Shown here piece after piece: positions 14,276-17,605 of a DNA stretch of 17,605 nucleotides (position 1 is its first letter; the number at the start of each line of letters is the position of its first letter). Below the pieces are notes generated by a model. It saw nothing but the letters and a program-made list of their open reading frames with translations, was not told where the DNA came from and ran no database searches. Source of the DNA: Caulobacteraceae bacterium (GTDB taxonomy: Bacteria; Pseudomonadota; Alphaproteobacteria; Caulobacterales; Caulobacteraceae); NCBI GenBank assembly GCA_004144935.1, contig SDZP01000030.1:1-17605 (forward strand), given 5' to 3'. The position numbers were made by a program, and so were the translations under genes.

Positions 14276-14571
14276 TGGCGAAGTTCGACATCGGCGGCAT
14301 CGACGAGGTGATCCACGGCCGCCTGCGGCTGGGGATCATGGCCTATCTCGCCGACGCCGAGGTCGCCGACTTCACCGAACTGAAGACGGTGCTGGAGGCG
14401 ACGCAGGGCAACCTGTCGATCCACCTGCGAAAGCTGCAGGACGCCGGCTACGTGGCCATCGAAAAGAGCTTTGTCGGCCTCAAGCCCCTGACCCAGGCCC
14501 GGATCACGCCCGAGGGCCGGGCGGCCTTCGGGCGGTATCTGGAAGCGATGAGCAAGCTGGTCGGCGGTTAG
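14275..14571 (+). CDS. Small winged-helix transcriptional regulator
   Basis: A 98-residue winged-helix protein of the ArsR/MarR-like group. IDEVIHGRLRLGIMAYL is the first helix, FTELKTVLEATQGNLSIHLRKLQDAGYV is the helix-turn-helix with recognition helix, and IEKSFVGLKPLTQARITPEGRAAF is the wing. The pattern fits the small winged-helix DNA-binding domain family (HTH_34 as I recall). It has no ligand-binding domain, so a partner protein, perhaps the coupled membrane protein, may relay the signal. It starts at the TGATG overlap with that gene and ends overlapping the parC stop by three bases on the opposite strand. A likely target is its own operon promoter, but this is unproven. Confidence 0.88.
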   Translation: MAKFDIGGIDEVIHGRLRLGIMAYLADAEVADFTELKTVLEATQGNLSIHLRKLQDAGYVAIEKSFVGLKPLTQARITPEGRAAFGRYLEAMSKLVGG

Positions 14572-16802
14572 CGCGGCCGGAACTTCTTGCTGGTCGGGAA
14601 GCCCTTGGGGGCCAGCTTGCCGGCCCCGGCGCGGCGGCCCAGCCAGTCCTTCCAATCCGGCCAGTCCCGGTTGCGGCCGCCGGCGTCGATCCAGGCGGCG
14701 CCGGTCTCGGCGTTGAAGACCATGGCGTCGCGCAGGCCGCCTTCGCGGTAGGACTGCAGCTTGACGCCCTTGCCGCGCGGCATTTCCGGAAGTTCTTCAA
14801 GCGGATAGATCAGGATCTTGCCGTTGTCGCCGACCACCGCCATCTGGTCGCCGGTCACTTCCAGCGAGATGATCGCCGTGCCGTTCAGCACCGACTTACC
14901 GGCCCGGCGGAAGGCCAGGGCCTCGTCCTCGGGCATGATGAAGCCGTAGCCTTCCTTGGAGGCCAGGATGCGCTTGCGGCCGGCCTTGTGCGGGAAGACG
15001 TCGATGATCTTCACCTTGTCGTCGAGGTCGACCATCAGCCGCAGCGGCTCGCCATGGCCCCGGGCGCTGGGCAGCTTGGAGCAGTCGAGGGTGAAGAAGC
15101 GGCCGTCGGAGGCGAAGATCAGCAGCTTGTCGGTGGTCTCGGCCGGGACCAGGAAGCCGAGCTTGTCGCCCTCCTTGAACTTCAACTCCGAAGGGTCCTC
15201 GACCCGGCCCTTGGCGGCGCGGATCCAGCCCTTGTCCGACAGGATGACGGTGATCGGCTCGCGGGGGATGAAGGCCTCGGAGGCGGCGTCGACGTCGATG
15301 CTCGGGGCCTCGGCGAAGTCGGACCGGCGGCGGCCGACCTCGGTGCCGACCCCGACCACCTCGCGCATGGCGGCGAGGCCGGCGCCGACCAGTTTCCACT
15401 GGGCCGCGTCGGAGGCCAGCATGGCCATGATGCCGTCGCGCTCCTCGGCCAGCTCGGCGTGCTCGCGGCGGATCTCCATCTCCTCCAGCCGGGCCAGCTG
15501 GCGCAGGCGGGTGTTGAGGATGGCGTCGGCCTGGATATCGCTGAGGTCGAAGGCGGCGATCAGCTTCTGTTTCGGCTCGTCCTCGTAGCGGACGATGCGG
15601 ATCACCTCGTCGAGGTTGAGGTAGGCGATCAGCAGGCCGTCGAGGACGTGCAGCCGGGCCTCGATCTTCTCCAGCCGGAAGCGGGCCCGTCGGACCAGGA
15701 CCTCGCGGCGGTGGTCGAGGAAGGCCTTGAGAATGGCCTTGAGACCCATGACGCCCGGGGTGCCGCGCGCGTCCAGGACGTTCATGTTGACCGGGAAACG
15801 GGTCTCCAGGTCGGAGAGCTTGAACAGGCTCTCCATCAGCACTTCCGGCTCGACGTTGCGGGTCTTGGGCTCGAGGACCAGCCGCACGTCCTCGGCGCTC
15901 TCGTCGCGCACGTCGCCCAGCAGCGGCGCCTTCTTGTTCTCGATCAGCTCGGCCAGGCCTTCGACCAGCTCCGCCTTCTTGACCTGGTAGGGCACCTCGG
16001 TGACGACGATCAGGTAGGTCCCCCGGCCGGTGTCCTCCTTGTGCCAGCGGGCCCGCAGGCGCACGCCGCCGCGGCCGGTCTCGAAGGTTTCGAGCAGGCT
16101 GGACTGCGGCTCGACGATGATGCCGCCGGTGGGGAAGTCCGGCCCCTTCACCCGCTCCATCAGGTCGGCGGTGGTGGCTTCCGGGCGTTGCAGGAGCAGC
16201 AGGCAGGCGTCGATCAGCTCGCCGGCATTGTGCGGCGGGATCGAGGTGGCCATGCCCACGGCGATGCCGCTGGAGCCGTTGGCCAGCAGGTTGGGGAAGC
16301 CGGCGGGCAGGACGACCGGCTCGACGTCCTGGCCGTCGTAGGTCGGCTTGAAGTCGACGGCGTTCTCGTCGAGGCCGTCGAGCAGCAGGCTGGCCGCCTG
16401 CGTCATGCGGCACTCGGTGTAGCGCATGGCGGCGGCGTTATCGCCGTCGATGTTGCCGAAATTGCCCTGGCCGTCGACCAGCGGGTAGCGCTGGCTGAAG
16501 CTCTGGGCGAGGCGCACGAGGGCGTCGTAGATGGCCTGGTCGCCGTGCGGGTGGAAGTTACCCATCACCTCCCCGACCACCTTGGCGCATTTGCGGGCGG
16601 CGGCGGTGGGGTTGAGGCGCATCTCGTGCAGGGCATAGAGGATGCGGCGGTGAACGGGCTTCAGACCGTCGCGCACGTCCGGCAGGGCCCGGCCGGTGAT
16701 GGTCGACAGGGCATAGGCCAGGTAGCGCCGCGAGAGGGCCTCGGTCAGCGGTTCGTCGAGGATGCGGTCGCCGTCACCCGGCGGAGGCGTGTGTACAGTC
16801 AT
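14568..16802 (-). CDS. parC: DNA topoisomerase IV subunit A
   Basis: A 744-residue type IIA topoisomerase A subunit; with ParE it decatenates sister chromosomes after replication. The breakage-reunion domain has LPDVRDGLKPVHRRILY, HPHGDQAIYDALV, RYPLVDGQGNFGNIDGDN and the catalytic tyrosine Y128 in AAMRYTE. GIAVGMATSIPPHN follows. The C-terminal domain has beta-pinwheel repeats (for example ILSDKGWIRAAKG, MAVVGDNGKILIYPL). ParC rather than GyrA is called because there is no clear GyrA-box QRRGGKG and the length suits alphaproteobacterial ParC. At the quinolone-determining sites it has Q89 (serine 80 in E. coli ParC) and D93 (glutamate 84). It follows recO, 56 bases away. The gap has a CCCCGG/CCGGGG hairpin (16835-16851) without a U-run. 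Confidence 0.96.
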   Translation of the reverse strand: MTVHTPPPGDGDRILDEPLTEALSRRYLAYALSTITGRALPDVRDGLKPVHRRILYALHEMRLNPTAAARKCAKVVGEVMGNFHPHGDQAIYDALVRLAQSFSQRYPLVDGQGNFGNIDGDNAAAMRYTECRMTQAASLLLDGLDENAVDFKPTYDGQDVEPVVLPAGFPNLLANGSSGIAVGMATSIPPHNAGELIDACLLLLQRPEATTADLMERVKGPDFPTGGIIVEPQSSLLETFETGRGGVRLRARWHKEDTGRGTYLIVVTEVPYQVKKAELVEGLAELIENKKAPLLGDVRDESAEDVRLVLEPKTRNVEPEVLMESLFKLSDLETRFPVNMNVLDARGTPGVMGLKAILKAFLDHRREVLVRRARFRLEKIEARLHVLDGLLIAYLNLDEVIRIVRYEDEPKQKLIAAFDLSDIQADAILNTRLRQLARLEEMEIRREHAELAEERDGIMAMLASDAAQWKLVGAGLAAMREVVGVGTEVGRRRSDFAEAPSIDVDAASEAFIPREPITVILSDKGWIRAAKGRVEDPSELKFKEGDKLGFLVPAETTDKLLIFASDGRFFTLDCSKLPSARGHGEPLRLMVDLDDKVKIIDVFPHKAGRKRILASKEGYGFIMPEDEALAFRRAGKSVLNGTAIISLEVTGDQMAVVGDNGKILIYPLEELPEMPRGKGVKLQSYREGGLRDAMVFNAETGAAWIDAGGRNRDWPDWKDWLGRRAGAGKLAPKGFPTSKKFRPR

Positions 16803-16858
16803 AGCGGTCCAGAATCAGTCGGCTTACTCTAGGGCCCCGGCCGACCCGGGGGGAGGCT

Positions 16859-17590
16859 TCATAGCCGTCCAGCGTCGGAGAGTCGCTCCAGAAGCCAGAC
16901 GCGCGCGGGGGGAAGCGGCTTGTTGAGCGGGCCAAAGACGTACTGCTCCAGGAAATGGCCGGTCAGGTCGAAGCCGGCGCGGATGTCGCCATCGCTCAGA
17001 CCGTTGCGGGGCGAGAGCATGAAGGGCGGCAGGGGCAGCAGCCGGGCGGCGTAAGGCTCGCCTGCCGCCCGGGAGACCGCGCGGCCGGTGCGGGGGCTGA
17101 CCCAGACCAGATCCTCGGTGACGCCGGTCGAGGCGCATTTGGTCAGGTCGAGGGAGAATCCCATCTCGCTCAGCAGGCCGGCCTCGAACTGGACGAAGAC
17201 GGCGGGCCAGATGTCCGGCAGCATGAGGGCCCCGATCAGGGCGTCGAAGGCCAGGAAGGCGCCCGGATGCGGTTCGCGCTCGGGCAGGGCCCCGGCGGCG
17301 ACGGCGGCGGCGGCGGCGAGGCCGGCCAGGGCCAGCTTGTCGTCGAACAGTTCGGAAGGCCCCTCCCCGATCGGCTCGATGCGGGCCGAGCCGAGCTGGC
17401 CCTCGACGCGGGCGTGATAGCTGGCCAGCACCTTGGCGCCCGGCTGCAGGATCGACTTCAGCCGGCGCGACCCGCCGCCGGCGACATGGGCCGCCTGGCG
17501 GCCGTGGCGTTCGGTCAGGAGATCGACGATCGCCCCGGTTTCGCCGTGCAGCCGCGCTGAGAGGATGTAGGCATCGTCTTCCCATTCCAT
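16859..17590 (-). CDS. recO: DNA repair protein RecO
   Basis: A 243-residue protein of normal RecO length. It starts MEWEDDAYILSARLHGETGAIVDLLTERHG, the typical OB-fold N-terminus, then the all-helical C-terminal domain. The terminal region contains LSPRNGLSDGDIRAGFDLTGHFLEQYVF, as expected of alphaproteobacterial RecO. RecO, with RecR, loads RecA onto SSB-coated single-stranded DNA in the RecF pathway. The four-cysteine zinc site of some RecO proteins is not evident. The ATG at 17588-17590 lies 15 bases from the window edge, so upstream genes and the promoter are not visible. parC follows on the same strand. Confidence 0.93.
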   Translation of the reverse strand: MEWEDDAYILSARLHGETGAIVDLLTERHGRQAAHVAGGGSRRLKSILQPGAKVLASYHARVEGQLGSARIEPIGEGPSELFDDKLALAGLAAAAAVAAGALPEREPHPGAFLAFDALIGALMLPDIWPAVFVQFEAGLLSEMGFSLDLTKCASTGVTEDLVWVSPRTGRAVSRAAGEPYAARLLPLPPFMLSPRNGLSDGDIRAGFDLTGHFLEQYVFGPLNKPLPPARVWLLERLSDAGRL

Positions 17591-17605
17591 GCGGCGGAGA
17601 TACCT

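Noticed and set aside
14988..16832. Very long plus-strand open frame (614 codons) opposite parC and recO-parC gap
   Set aside because: It is antisense to a complete, well-conserved parC. High third-position GC keeps the opposite frame free of stops, and its composition is low-complexity for a protein. No domain is recognisable.
1..17605. tRNA, rRNA, CRISPR array, insertion sequence or prophage
   Set aside because: I looked for clover-leaf T-arm patterns, regularly spaced repeats, transposase or integrase motifs and phage structural genes and saw none.

Overview
The window looks like chromosomal DNA of a Caulobacterales alphaproteobacterium (Caulobacter, Phenylobacterium, Brevundimonas or a close relative). 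The main reasons are a divK-pleD operon whose proteins keep the Caulobacter residue numbering (phospho-acceptor D53 in both; RxxD 359-362 and GGEEF 368-372 in PleD), a motB without motA, a recO-parC pair, very GC-rich DNA with strong third-position G/C, and a CtrA-like box upstream of divK. Genus is inferred from remembered family sequences, not from a search.

Layout. 1-1062: a DUF4424 gene whose true 5' end is lost at a 94-bp perfect inverted repeat; the repeat makes the left edge look like a fold-back junction. 1128-2422: two tandem paralogous Nudix hydrolases overlapping by 4 nt. 2442-2735: rpmG as a compact unit with promoter and terminator. 2748-3155 (minus): a small four-helix membrane protein of unknown function. 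3339-5073 (minus): divK-pleD, the cell-polarity and c-di-GMP module, with a leader that holds a terminator-like hairpin and a CtrA-type box. 5134-5838 (plus): a HAD-family hydrolase divergent from divK. 5857-7390 (minus): a beta-hydroxyacid dehydrogenase followed by a flavodoxin-fold protein. 7473-9319 (plus): motB, then bpt, the aminoacyl-tRNA-protein transferase of the N-degron pathway. 9329-12285 (minus): a serine hydrolase of the beta-lactamase fold, then lemA and a membrane M48 metalloprotease. 12447-14571 (plus): a tightly coupled trio of acyltransferase-3 membrane protein, small membrane protein and winged-helix regulator, with an operator-like motif at its promoter. 14568-17590 (minus): recO and parC.

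How it fits together: most of the window is core genome (translation, DNA repair, chromosome segregation, motility, cell-cycle signalling). No mobile element, CRISPR array, phage gene, tRNA or rRNA was seen. No wholly new multi-gene system is evident. The points most worth following are the fold-back left edge, the divK leader architecture, the three-gene envelope/regulator operon with its symmetric operator, and glutamine at the quinolone-determining position of ParC.
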